From: Gigaspora margarita
Taxonomy: Eukaryota > Glomeromycota > Glomeromycetes > Diversisporales > Gigasporaceae
DNA length: 64,000 nucleotides
Assembly (NCBI GenBank): GCA_009809945.1
Contig: WTPW01002238.1
Span: 35,753 to 99,752 of the forward strand
Direction of reading: 5' to 3'
The position numbers were made by a program, and so were the translations under genes. The notes under the pieces were generated by a model. It did no database searches. It was not told the origin of the DNA and was given only the letters and a program-made list of their open reading frames with translations. This document shows, in pieces, positions 1-12,300 of the stretch (positions within the stretch are counted from its first letter, which is position 1; every line of letters begins with the position of its first letter).

Positions 1-1595
1 TGATATCAACCTGTGACAATTGGGGATTCAAAATTAACAAATATTAATAAATAAGATTTTTCAAATAACATTTTTTCTATGTTGAACTATAAACCGGAAA
101 AATTAAATAGAATTTCTCAATTTTAATTTTTAAACTTTCAATAGTAGATTTTTGCTACTGTAAAATATAATAAAATGTTGCTTAAATATTCAACTCTTGT
201 TTATTCGGTTTTAGAATTCAGAATCCAATATAGTGAAAACCAAACCTCATTAAGTCAAAGCAGCCTATTTAAAATCTCATCTCTTTATATAGTGAATTAA
301 TAAAATTCCAATTCAATGAAATTTTTAAAAAATTTTACGATGCGATCTCTAATCCATTTTCCTATTTAATCGCATCTCTATTTTTTATTGTATAATGTAG
401 ATTCAAAACACATAATACAATGGCTATATAATGCGTATTCTTAATTTTAAAGAAATTCCTTTCATTTAAAACGTATGATACGTCGCTAAAATGATAAAAT
501 GAATGTTTATAAGGCAGACGTCTCTAGTTTGTATGCTTTGTAATTTCACATACCGTTCGTACTAGTTCTTCAATGTCGAAGTTCTTCATATAACTAAATT
601 ATGTTATACCTCTCTCTGGTAAGATGAGGATTAAAATTCAGATTTGCAGGGGTCATTTGAATTTTTACGATTCCGAATCAACTTGTGTTGCAATAGAACT
701 CTAAATTGACTCGGTTGATTAGAGAATTTAAATTCCACTTATCATAATGAGTGGATTTAAAATTAACTTAAAATCAAATCATTATCAAATAATTTTATAA
801 AAAAAACGTAACAGAAATTGAAATTTCATTCGTCTAATCGATCTATACGGTAAAAAACCGAGGTACAAGAATATTCATTTTTATCTCGCAATGAGTCTGA
901 AAAGCTTGCTAAATTTCTCGATTGCAAATTTGTTAATCGACGTTGTAAACCATTGTTTTATTACACAAGAATCTTATGATTTTTGTATAAGGTTCAAGAT
1001 CAATTTATTAAATCATTTGGAATTGTTAATAACTTACGAAATCTTGTTATGTTTTATTGACAGATATAAGGCATATTTTATAGTTTATCAAGATGTTTAA
1101 AACATATTGGTTTTTCAAAACCATTAGATATAGTATGTGGCTTAAATTAAAACTTAAATGAAAAACTAGGATCTTGAGTTGTTTAAAGGGAGTTAGGAAC
1201 AAGTATACTAAATTGTCTATTCTCTCATCTAAGATACAATAGATTAGTGTTAGTTAGTTACATAATTTCATAGTTAAAATTGATTTTATGGTAAAAATCG
1301 CTACCATTTATTCATGTGTTGGCTTTGTAGAAATTCTAAAATTACTTAAAATTCTATCTAGTATGTAACCCATCATGTTGCTCCATGACTTCATTTTAGA
1401 ACTAGTGCGATAAGTGCCGCATTTGTGCCACCTATCTTATTTAGTGTTTTTTAATTATTAGAGAGCTACTATAAACAATTCCATTACAAAAGTTACCAAC
1501 ATATAAGGTACACACAATATGTGATTGGGGTAGTTTTGAATTAGAATTATCATAATTTCTACCAATTTATAAGTAAAAATTCTGTCTCAAAACTT
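1..1595. other. AT-rich spacer, no gene seen
   Basis: No reading frame here has a recognisable domain, and no tRNA or rRNA was noticed. A 69-codon open frame at 891-1100 looks like chance in AT-rich DNA. The left edge of the window may cut a repeat, but nothing could be delimited. Confidence 0.5.
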
Positions 1596-3175
1596 ATTTG
1601 CTAATGCGTACAGGTGTTGGTTAACGTTTAGTTGGCTAGTATTGGTTTATATAATGAATTGTTTATAATTTTGTATTAAAACTCACTATTCCGACGAATC
1701 AGTTATGTAATTAAAGTTAAGTCAATTTACATTGGAATTATTGTGATTTCTATCATGTGTTACTGCAAAAAGTTTGTTACAACCAGTGTTCATTTTTCAC
1801 GTGCGCAGAAGTGTGCACACGTGAGCGGATCCAATAAAATTTTAAATAAATCAATCTGATTGGATCCGCACACGTGCGCACACTTTTATGCACGTGAAAA
1901 ATGAACACTAGTTACAACCATTATTATTCCAGTGATATAGTACATTGTTAAGGTTGTGTTAGTTTCTATTGGAATTATTGTAATCCCTATTATAAATTAC
2001 TGTGAAAATATTCTATACTAATTTGGTATTAATAGTTGTTTTAGTTTGTATTAAATTTATCATTAAGTTACTGTGAAATTTGTTACAAACCTACTCGCTA
2101 TGCTGCAACCACAGCATGTAATTAGGTTGAATTAGTTTTCATAAGGCTGAGTCAATTTATATTGATAATTATTATAATTTCTATTGTTTAATATTGTGTT
2201 AATTTATATTAGAATTATCATAATTTCTATTAAAAATTATTGTAAAAAATTATGCTATATAATTTACTTGTTAATGTGATATATAATGGCTAAGGTTAAG
2301 CTAGTCATATTGAAATTGTTATAATTTTATCAAGAGTTACTTTAAAACTTACATGCTATTTTTGGTGATCACAATATGCAAATAAAATTGAGATAGTTTG
2401 CATAGCAATTATTGGGATTTCTACCTTGATTTACTGTAAACAAATTCTGCCACAGAATTTGCTATTATAGCAACCACAATATGTAATTAAGGTTGAGTTT
2501 ATTTGCATTTGAATTATAGTGATTTCTATAATTATTGTGATTTCTATTGTGATTTACTGCAAAATTGCAAGCTAATATAATAAGCACAGTATGCGATTAT
2601 GTTTGAGTTAGTCTGTATTGCAATATCGTGATTTCTATCATGAGTTTCTGCAAAAATTCTGTTGAAGAATTTACTTGCTATTGTAGTTTGCATCAGAATT
2701 ATCATGATTTCTATTGTTAATTACTGTAAAAATTCTGTTATAGAGTTTACTTGTTATTATAGTTAAACAGTAAATGGTAAAAATTCTATTTCAAAACCTA
2801 CTCACTATTTCACTAATAGCTAAGGTTGAGTTAGTTTGTATTGGAATTATTGTAATTTCTATCATGTTACTGTAAAATTTCTATTACAGGACTTTCTATT
2901 CTGGTAACCACAATATAATATGGTTAAATGTGGTTAAGATGAGTTGGTTTGTATTGGATTATCGTAATTTCTAGATAAAAAATTCTTTATTCGACATAAT
3001 ATGCAGTTAAGGTTGAAATGAAATCATTGTAAAAATTTCTATTTCAGAACTTAATTGCAATGTTTATGACCATCATATTAGTCAAGGATGTTAGTTTGCA
3101 TTGAACTATTGTGATTTCTATCATGATTCACTATTAAAAAAAATTCTGTTATAAAACGTAATGAGTGATAGTTTA
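1596..3175. repeat. Decayed tandem array, ~95-bp unit
   Basis: A phrase recurs about every 90-100 bases: a ..CAACCACAATATG.. segment, then AAGGTTGAGTTAGTTTG, a TTGGAATTATTGTGATTTCTATC-like stretch (gapped between copies), TTACTGTAAAAATTCTGTTA and ACTTGCTATT. Copies can be followed from about 1670 to 3150 with many substitutions and small indels. This is an old minisatellite or satellite. A MITE at 1786-1910 interrupts it. No coding potential is apparent. Confidence 0.75.
1786..1910. mobile_element. MITE with 9-10 bp target duplication
   Basis: Two arms of about 50 bases are inverted copies of each other, starting GTGTTCATTTTTCACGTGC and ending with the complement. The sequence GTTACAACCA lies directly on both sides (1776-1785 and 1911-1920). 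A 9-10 bp target duplication with long terminal repeats is typical of Mutator-like (MULE) MITEs. The arms carry several CACGTG-like palindromes. No coding capacity. Confidence 0.8.
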
Positions 3176-3204
3176 TTATTAAAAATCATAATTCAATAAT
3201 GATA

Positions 3205-4240
3205 CAGTACTGTTATAAGTATCTGACCCCAGGTAACTTCCTATAGAGGATTTGAAATGATTTGAAATTTTTTATAGTAAAAGAACATCATAAAGCTGAC
3301 CATCCATACTTTCTGTAAATAATAAAGCAACCATATTGGGCATCTATAATAAAAATTGCCATATCACAAACATACATCATAGCCCACGTTGTTTTTTTTT
3401 AAATTAATATAAATTTCTGATAATAATACAGTCAATTTTAATGTTTAAGGGTTTTTTACTTCTATAGTCTTATGGAATTCAAAAGAGGCCTCAAATATTA
3501 ATATGGGCTAGCTGATCTCAAAATATTGTGGCTGAAAATTTAAGAAAAATTAAATAATTATTTGATTCTGACAAAATTTAAACAAAATTATTTTGACAAT
3601 AACATGATTAATTTTAATGTTTAAAGGCTTTTTTGAATTCTATATGCATCTAGAATTCAAAAGAGCCCTTAAACATTAAAATTGATCATCATATTGTTGC
3701 CAAAATATACACAATTTAAATTTTTTAAAAAATTTTATTCTATCACATTACCAATATCAATAATTATCTAAATTTTAAATTAAAATATCTTAGCATCAAC
3801 ATGATCAATTTTAATATTTGATGTTTCTTTTTGATTCTACATATATATAGAATTAAGAAGAGCCTTTAAGCACTTAAAATTGACTATGTCAATCTTAAAA
3901 TATTTTTAGGTGTAGTTATTACAGTCTACTCCTACAATAGTCATTCTCAAAATAATTACATTTTCTTGAGACTATATACCAATCATTTGCAGTAATATAA
4001 AATTATCTTACATTATAATCACATTATATGACTATTTTTATGTTTCTTACACTATAGTCACATCAAGTTTTTGCCAGACAATGTGACTATAGCGGGAGTA
4101 GACTGTATATATAAAAATGCATAAACTTTATGATCATGTGATATCCTAATGTAAAGGTTTTATTAGTCAACTGAAAATTTTAAGGAATTGCAAATAACAC
4201 TAAAAAGTTACTGTAGGTCAGATACTTACAGTGGGTACTG
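3205..4240. mobile_element. Non-autonomous Tc1/mariner-type element
   Basis: The ends are inverted: CAGTAC..ATAAGTATCTGACC at the left and the complement of CAGTACCCACTGTAAGTATC at the right, flanked by TA on both sides (3203-3204, 4241-4242). CAGT ends and a TA target duplication are the Tc1/mariner signature. The interior holds several palindromic blocks of the form TTTTAATGTTTAAGGC...GCCCTTAAACATTAAAA and the smaller MITE at 3922-4105. No transposase frame survives. Confidence 0.75.
3922..4105. mobile_element. Small mariner-type MITE, nested
   Basis: The inverted ends are CAGTCTACTCCTACAATAGT at the left and CAGTCTACTCCCGCTATAGT read from the right. TA flanks the element at 3920-3921 and 4106-4107. 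It is 184 bp, non-coding, and inserted in the larger TA element at 3205-4240. Confidence 0.8.
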
Positions 4241-5435
4241 TATTTTCTCACAGGAGACTGTGAACAAGACACATCTGGTCATTTATTTCTTTGATTCACA
4301 ATGCCTTGATTTTATGTATTGGTAATTAATTCATAATTATGATTAGTGATGTGCCATTTATATGATGTATAAATTTTTTCACATACAGTATGTTGTGAAA
4401 ATGGTAGGATTAGGTTTTTAACTAAATACAACTAACAACACTACTATCTAAATAAACCCAAGTTTTCCAAGTGTGCAAGACTCTAGATCCTCAAATTGGC
4501 AGGCAGAAAGAGGCATAGAAGATTTGGTCCAGGTCTTGAGGTTCTTTGGGTCTTGCTATAACAGAGTAGATCATAATGTGACTTAACAATGTGACATGTT
4601 CACAGAATTAGAATTTGATATAACAGGATGAATTATTGGTTTATGATACTAACAACAGTTTATGAATTCAAGGGTCTTTTAGGATAATTACTAGAGCTAA
4701 TACTTATACTCTAATTTTGAAGATTATTACTCTACAATATTGAACTCCAACTGAATTACTTAAATTTGAACTCTTTCTGAGTTCTTCTTATTTCAAACTC
4801 TGAATTTTTAACTAAACTCAAACTCTTTGAGTTAAACTTTATTGAATTGAAAAGGAGGGTATTATTTACTTTTTTTCTCTTAATAAATATATGAAATTTA
4901 GACTAACTACACTATTCTTATTGAATTCGCTCCTAACTCACAATGACCTTACTATGACCTCATTCCTTTGGAATGAAAGTCAGAGGTAGCTTCCCAAGTC
5001 TCAAGGTATAAGCTTCATTAGTATGGCTGCATCATTGGTGCCAGCACTGTAATCCACCATGTACTAGTACTATAATACTATCAATGCTGAAGCTAAACTA
5101 AGTATATTGTTTGGTAAAAAGAGTAATAAACAAATATCAATAGCTAAATGCCAAGGGTAAAAACTGGTTTGGGCTATAGAGGTGAAATTACATATAAAAA
5201 ATCTATCATTTACATAAAGAGGAATAAAAAATATGAGATTCAAAATGCCAAGAGCAAAACTGGATTGTGGCTCTGACATGACAGTTACTATATGCTTATA
5301 CTGGAAATTGCTGCAGCATACACCTATACTATTTGAAGTAATGCTAATCTCTAGTACCTATTATACAATAATAGAAAAATTATACATCATATGATATAAC
5401 TAGTGTTTCTATGAATCTGAATTGAACTAAACTTA

Positions 5436-5592
5436 GGTCAAGTTCAGGTTCAGGTTCAGGTTCAGTATTGAACCTGAACCTGAACATTTTATAAAACATG
5501 TTCAGGTTCAGGTTCAGTATTGAACTTTTAGAGCTGTTCAGGTTCAGTTCAGGTTCAGTTTATAAGTTCATGAACATGTTCAGGTTCAGCCT
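5436..5592. repeat. AGGTTC/GAACCT hexamer array
   Basis: Runs of AGGTTC face runs of GAACCT around short spacers, giving hairpin potential. A matching array lies at about 6990-7110 near the other end of the same element, so these are subterminal repeats of the hAT-type element rather than independent satellites. Confidence 0.75.
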
Positions 5593-6504
5593 AACATTTA
5601 TATGAACTAGTGACTCTAGGTTTAGGTCCAGATTTGGTCTGGTCTAAACCAGACTCAACCTCTAAATTTTATTATTTAAACTTTATACTAAACTCAAACT
5701 CAATCATAAGTTTGGTTGGACTGGTCCAAATTTTGCAACCTAGTTTGAGTCTGAATAAAAAATATGTATTTTTTGATACTGAACAAGTTTACTTAGAGTG
5801 AGAAGTAAAATTAGTGAGCAAAATTTAGAGAATCATAGCATTTTTTATAATTTTATTAATGAAATTATTAAAAATCATATTTTACATGAAATTTTACTAA
5901 ATGACATAACTTCTTGCTCTAAGTAAACTTGTTCAGTACCAAAAATTTATCAAAATGATATATTTTACTTTACTTTCTTAAAATTTGAAAAAAGAATGCT
6001 TAATTTTGGCAAATTTTATCAAAAATACAAAATTAAGCATCTTTTCTTCAAATTTTAAGAAAAGTAAAATAAAATATGCTGATATAATGTATTTTTTGGT
6101 GTTGAACAAGTTTACTTAGTGCAATAAATTAGGATCAATTAATAAATATAGAGAATCTTAGAAATTTGTATAATTTTATTAATAAAATTATACAAATTTC
6201 TATTATTCTCTAAATTTTACTAATTGATCATAACTTCTTGCTCTAAGTAAACATGTTTAACACCAAAAATTTATCAAATTGGTATATTTTATTCTATTTT
6301 TCTTAAAATTTGCATCAAAGATGCTTAATTTTGAATTTTTGATAAAAATTTCTAAAATTAAGCATTATTTCTTTAAATTTTAAGAAAAGTAAAATAAATT
6401 ATGTTTAACAAGTTTACTTAGTGCAAGAAGTTATGATCAATTAGTAAGCTTTTATTAGAACAATATTTTTAATAATTATATTAATAAAATTATACAAAAT
6501 AATA

Positions 6505-6881
6505 TGGGGTTCTGTCAATTAAAACATGGCTTATGGCATTTTTTGCAAAAATAAGTTAACAATACTATCAAATAAAGCATGCTTTTGATTATATAATTTA
6601 GCATTTAAAGCATCAATTTACATAATAAAATTTTTGCCGATGCCTATTTTTCTAAATGCCGTATGTAAATAGAAGCGATCTAAAAATAGATTTTAGAAAT
6701 TAGCTTGTTGATCCCTGCTGCATAGCCATAGCAAAGAGCTTATATGATTGGGTAATTCATGTAGATCAAACAGGTTCTACTAATAATAGATCATCATTGT
6801 TGTTGTTACACTAAAATTCAAACATGATTTTCTCAAAATAGAAAAAAAGCCATAAGCCATGTTTTAATTAACAGGCCCCCA
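6505..6881. mobile_element. TA-flanked MITE nested in the hAT-type element
   Basis: Inverted ends of about 38 bases share the core TCAATTAAAACATGGCTTAT (AATTAAAACATGGCTTATGG on the other arm) and begin TGGGG. TA lies on both sides (6503-6504, 6882-6883). It is 377 bp and non-coding; it separates two halves of the surrounding element. Confidence 0.75.
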
Positions 6882-7577
6882 TATGATGCTCTAAATTTTA
6901 CTAATTGATTCTAACTTTGATTTAGGTAAACATGTGCATATATTATGAGCCTGAACATTTTCATAAACTTTGAACTGAAACTGATCTGAACTTTTTTTAA
7001 ATTCAGGTTCAGGTTCATGTTTATTAATTTTAAGTTTAGGTTCAGTTCAGTATTGAACTTTTAGAGCAAGTTCAGGTTCAGGTTCATTGAACCTGAACCT
7101 GAACCTCTATTGAACTAAATTGAGCTTTGGAACCCTAGATATAACCAATAGGAAAATATACTAAAGTAAACAAAAATAAAAAAAAGACTTGAAATGCAGC
7201 CCTTCGCAAACTTCCACCCTTATTTTTGAGCTCTACAAAAAAAAAGAGAAATCATAACTTTGATACTTGGATACTTTTTAAAATTAGAACACTTTGATCT
7301 AGAATAGATTGGATTTACTATCAGTTTTTAGAGTTTTAGATATTTTTCTTTAGTCTTCTTCGTTTATTTTTTTTGACACCAATTCCATTTTGATAACAGT
7401 ATCCAATCTTGTAAACATTTTGTAAATATACTTTTACATTCCTTTGGGACTTCTCTTAAGTCTTATTTAGCAACTAATGTGAACATTTCCTTCCTTCTTT
7501 CTGTTCTGGGTTTTCTCTTTTCTTTTTAGTACTAATTTAATTTCTTCTTATTTCTCTATTTTTTGCATGCATATCAT

Positions 7578-7863
7578 TAGGGTTTCGCAATTTGATTTGA
7601 TCTTCAAATATTTGAATCAAATATTTGATCAAATTCAAATTCAAATTTGACTATATTTGATTTGATCAAATTCAAATCTGGCCAAATTTGATTTGATTTG
7701 ACAAATATTTGATTTGATTTGAAAATTACTATTAAAAATTCAAATTCAAATCAAATTCAAATCCAAATATTTGAATCAAATCAAATTCAAATTAGGGTCA
7801 ATTTGATTTGATCAAATTCAAATTGATCCAATATTTGATTTGATTTGAATTTGAGGAACCCTA
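7578..7863. mobile_element. hAT-type MITE of ATTTGA/TCAAAT repeats
   Basis: The ends are TAGGGTTTC and its inverted form GGAACCCTA. CATATCAT (8 bp) is duplicated exactly at 7570-7577 and 7864-7871. The interior is built almost entirely of short runs of AAATTTGATTTGATC and their complement, so it can fold on itself. 286 bp, no coding capacity. Confidence 0.85.
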
Positions 7864-7923
7864 CATATCATTCTTGGGCTATACTGTAATATCTATCTAG
7901 AACTTCTTTTCTAGCATATAATA

Positions 7924-9087
7924 CCTAGGGGTTAGTAAAATTATGGGGGGACAACTCCAATATTACACAAGTTTAATAGTAATGCAAAATTGTCACTTTA
8001 TATGAAAATCATATAAATTCATAAGTATCGTGTTCGATCGGTCCAAAGTCTTGATTGTTAATTTTTTTAAAATAACCTGTCTACTGGGATTTCTTTTTTT
8101 TTCAAAACTCGAAATAGACAAAGGTAAGTAATTAATCATAAAGAAATTTTATAGCTGTTTTTTTATTGTTAAAAAAACTGAATTATATATTTATGTCAAT
8201 TATTGTAAAATAAAAGAAACGAAGGTAAGAGATCATACACACGACTCAAAGCCTATAAGTTTTTTTTTCATTATTAATAATATTCTTTAATATATTATTT
8301 CATTTCATACACCCAAGTCTAGATCTCCACTCCTTGGCTCTATTACACACTCCTGGTAACCTACAGAAGATTGACGATCATAAGTATTTTTTTTTTACTC
8401 TTTTTTGGTTTTTTTTTATTTTGTATTAAAAACGTTTCTAATTTTTGTAGTTGTCCTAGAGTTTCTCTTATGTTCCCCAGTTCTTGTAGTAACTTGACAG
8501 TGATTTGATATGGGAGTTTGTTGGCACTCATACAATGTTTCGACGACAATTCAACAGCGTTCTTTGTGGTGTTTTGACATGGTGATTTGACGGTGTTCTT
8601 GTGGCAATTCGACAGTGTTCTTTGTGAGTAAAGTTTAATTCTGTTTACTTTAAAAATTGTTTTCAAGACAATATATGATTAACCAAAATGATTACCCTTA
8701 GGACATAACGTGATAGTTAGATTTGGAACAAGCATGATAGTTAGATTTGGGCTATAGCATGTTGGATTTAGTGGTATAAATAGGGTTGGGGTTTAAGACT
8801 AGGATTAAAAATAGGTTCGGGTAATTAAAAGCGGGATTTTGTTAGAAATAAGGATTAGATTAGAATTTAGAAGTAATTAGTTATCGATTTTTGAATAAAG
8901 ATTATCATGTACTTTAGAATCATATGAAAAAGTATAAATTAATAAATAAATGCTTTATTATAATATATATACTAGTCAATTTTAATATTATTGACATGAA
9001 ATATTAAATACACGCTTTAGATAACAATTCAAATGCATTACTTAGTTCTTTTACTAGTGATTTTGTTAACTCATCTATTAAATTAAC
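7924..9087. other. Left arm of the TIR element, no clear gene
   Basis: AT-rich DNA between the left terminal repeat and the LINE target duplication. A 101-codon minus-strand frame (8361-8666), basic and Lys-rich at its C-terminus, resembles no family I know and is probably chance. A short direct repeat (ATAGTTAGATTTGG) occurs twice near 8720-8760. Confidence 0.4.
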
Positions 9088-9364
9088 AAGCATATGTTCT
9101 TTTTTTTTTTTTTTTTTTTTAAGGTGAGGCCTTGCTCGTATCTTTATTGAATAATTTATATAAGTGGTTACCCACTTAAATTGTACAATGACAAATATAT
9201 ATAAACTACATGCAAGAATAAGAGCTCAGACTAGTTTATCTGCGACCTAAACCTACTAGAGTGGTCAAGACTTACCTAGATTTGAATAGTCAAAATATAG
9301 TTTGTAGGAGTACTATATTTGATCCACATAGTGGACCAGATGCTGATTTTGTGAAGGGCTTGAC

Positions 9365-12300
9365 CTATTGGTGGACATGAGTTGGAGTCATTGTGGAGTT
9401 GGTCTGGAAGACCGCAGAGACAGTTGTAGGTAAAGTTTTTCTTTGGATGTCAATTTTTACGAGAGGGGCGTAGTTGTGTTGGTTTGGGCCTGTTGTACTC
9501 AGGACAGATATTGTTGGTTTTCTTCTAGTGAGCGAGTGCAGAGCAGTATAGTTTCCATATCTGCTCATAGGCCTTTTCAGATACTTAAGAAGAGATTTGA
9601 TAATTATTTGAGATGCCTGTTTGTAGGGTATATCAGGGGATTGTACTGTTTGGATCAGAGCAATGGGGATAAGGCCCTTTAGGGTGGAGTCTAAGGAATA
9701 GGGATAAAGGAAGATTGGAGTGGGGTTGAATGAGGGGTGAGTGTAGATTAGTTGAGTAAGGCTATTGTATTGAGAGTCAGGTAGCTCTAGATCGCTACTT
9801 CTGACAACTTCTGAAATGGCTGTGAGGACAATTTGGTTGATGAGTAAGGGATTTTGGCAAGTCCTCCAGTGAGAGGGTGAGTCTGGCATTCTGCATTTGA
9901 AGCAGTTTTCAGAGGAGAATGTGTTTGGAAATATAGTGTGCAAGTGTGAGTGCATGGGCAGGTCATTAAGTAATGTTTTAATTTTGAATGATTTTAGGTG
10001 ATTAAGTTTTGGGTTGGTAAAGTTGTTGGAGCTCTTTTGGTTGTTGTTGAAGTAGAGCCAGGTAGCATTCCAGTCTATATAGTGTGAGAAGTGTGACCAT
10101 TTTGAACTACGTTTCTGTGAGGACTACATTGCCGTTATGTGCGCCTTACAGATATTTTTAATAAAGCATCTAGTTGAGCTCTCTACAGAGCTGTTTTCCC
10201 ATTGAAGAAAGTGGTAGGGATTGAGGATGTTGGCATGGTTAAAGAGTAGTTTGTTGGGTGACGGGTGATTTCTGGCTAGAAGATCTGCTTGGTTGTTGAA
10301 GATGTTGTCTGAGTGTGCTTGGACTTTGTGTAGCTTGAGCTGAATATTGAATGCTCGTATGGCATTAAGCAATGTGTGCCAGATGGGCCACAGGCTAAAC
10401 TTGAAGTGTTTGGTAGAGTGCTTAGGGATGGATAAGAGTTTGTTGTATTTGGATATGATGGACTGAGAGTCTGTATAGATATTTATACTCGAGTTACGTG
10501 GTGTCGTGGATATGGCAGAAAGGATTGCGAGCGGTTCTGCTTTGTATGAGGTTGGCCAGTTGTGCACATGGACTGAGAATTCATTTGAGACCTGGTTGTT
10601 GTGGATCTGTACCCAGTCAATGCCCATTGAGCATTGGTTGGTACCGATTTCTGTGACTGAACCATCAGTGTAAAATGTGAATTGTTGTTGACTTCTATTG
10701 GTGCTCGCAATTTGGCAAAGTTTTTGGCATGCTTCATTGTCGTAGAAGAGAGATAAAGTGAGAGAGTCTGTGATGTAAATAGTAGGAGGAGGTGGGATGT
10801 CTGTTGGGTGTTTGATTGCAGTAGAGTAAATGAGATCAATGTAGTTAGCATTGAGCTTGAGTTGTTTGTTTTTATGTTTTCTATCAAAAAACTAAGTAGA
10901 GAGTATTGCTGACACCTCCAGGGTGCAGGAGTTGGCTATGTGGTTTGAGTTAAGGTGATACCCTTAACAGGGTGTGCATGTGATCTGTGGCAGAGGATAG
11001 TGATTGAATTGTGCGGTATCTATATCATGTTGCCAGTGTGTGATAGAGATTGAGTTGGTCTTTTTGAAGATTTTTCGGGTTTGCCCTATAATGATTTCAG
11101 CGTTTTGGTATGTGAGTACCCAGGGTTTTGAAGACTTGGGTATGAGGTTAGTGTGGTAAGTGAAGGGGTTGAAGCCCTTAGGTAGGAATTCAGGTAGGAT
11201 AGTATGCAGGTGAGTATGTGATAGGATTGTACTTTCTAGATAAGAGAACCAGAGTGGGTTTTTCCTGTTGGGAGGTGCAGCAGCCTAGGTGACAGGTGCT
11301 GCCAGTCTAATAGAGTATTGTTGTCCGCAGAGCAGAGCTGCTCCAATACAAGATATGTTTATGGTGTAGCTACTGCTTGAATGTGTTGTATTTGGAGTGC
11401 TTTGTAAGGATGTTTTCTAATAATGTGCCTCCATTATCAATCGTTTGGGGGCATCTAATATCCGAGTTGGCTTGGATAGTGACTCCTATGTGGTTTAGTA
11501 GTGTTATGATTCTGAAGTTAGTGGTGTATCTGTTAGGTCCATCGAGACAGGTTGTGGGTGTTGGAGGATGCTGGTCGTTGACCACAGGTTGTTTTGGAGT
11601 TGTTGGAGTCTTATGCGTGTGGAAATTCCTAGTGTTGAGGGGTTGTTGATACAGAGTAGGAAGTTGCTAGTGTGGTGCTATAGCTGAATGTCCCATATGT
11701 TTCTTATATTGTAGAGGTTGTGATTAAGCATTGTGCTGTTGGGAGTAGAGCGGGAGAGGTGTGCCTTGTGTTTTGCGATGGTGAGATATTTTCCTAGAAT
11801 CTTGTTTCAAGTGGACTAAGGGAGTATAATATTGTGCAAGCGGTACTCAATGGTGGGAATGATTACTGTGTTAATAATGTAAGAGATTTGTTTATCTGTT
11901 ATGTTTTTGGTATTGGCAATGCCAGCTAAGTTCAGCACTTACTCTTGGATAAGTTTGGTTTGAGCAGTCTGTTTGTTATTAAGTGTAAACCAACAGCCTA
12001 AAAATTTGAAAGGTTGATTAGTAGGAATTGGAGAGAGGGTTGAGTTGAGGAATGATATGGTAGATGAAGTGTACTTCGTCATGAAAGTGGATTTGGTGGG
12101 GTTGACTTGTATGTCAGGCATCTGATAAAATGAGGTGGCTGCTTCAATGATCTTCTCTAGCTCTGTTTTGGACTGCGTGATCCATAGAGTATCATCCATG
12201 TATGCCAGGACTGATACAGAGGTCTGGAGGTGCTTGGTAGATGAGTGGGTCAAGCTGGTTTGCCAAGATGTGGCTAGTGTGTATCCTGAGAAATGGGTAG

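Larger units (their letters stand above)
5401..7137. mobile_element. Non-autonomous hAT-type element
   Basis: The ends are imperfect inverted repeats (TAGTGTTTC at the left, TAGGGTTCC read from the right). The 8-bp sequence GATATAAC is duplicated exactly on both sides (5393-5400, 7138-7145). An 8-bp target duplication with TAGNGTT ends indicates hAT. Inside are GAACCT-type hexamer arrays near both ends, several inverted blocks containing AAGTTTACTTAG, and the TA-flanked element at 6505-6881. No transposase is visible. Confidence 0.8.
4394..7208 (-). repeat. 3' LTR, split by a hAT-type element
   Basis: The direct counterpart of 23747-24758. Matching sequence runs from 4394 to 5400 and resumes at 7146-7208 after the insertion at 5401-7137 and its target duplication. 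On the minus strand it begins TGCGAAGGGCTGC, next to a purine tract at about 7211-7222 (AAGGGTGGAAG), the expected polypurine primer. Confidence 0.75.

Noticed and set aside
891-1100. 69-codon plus-strand open frame
   Set aside because: No domain, no codon signal, expected by chance in AT-rich DNA.
5070-5801. Short frames at 5070-5279 and 5610-5801
   Set aside because: They fall inside the LTR and the hAT-type element and are not preserved in the other LTR copy.
8361-8666. 101-codon minus-strand frame, Lys-rich end
   Set aside because: No recognised family; low complexity at the end; located in a decayed transposon arm.
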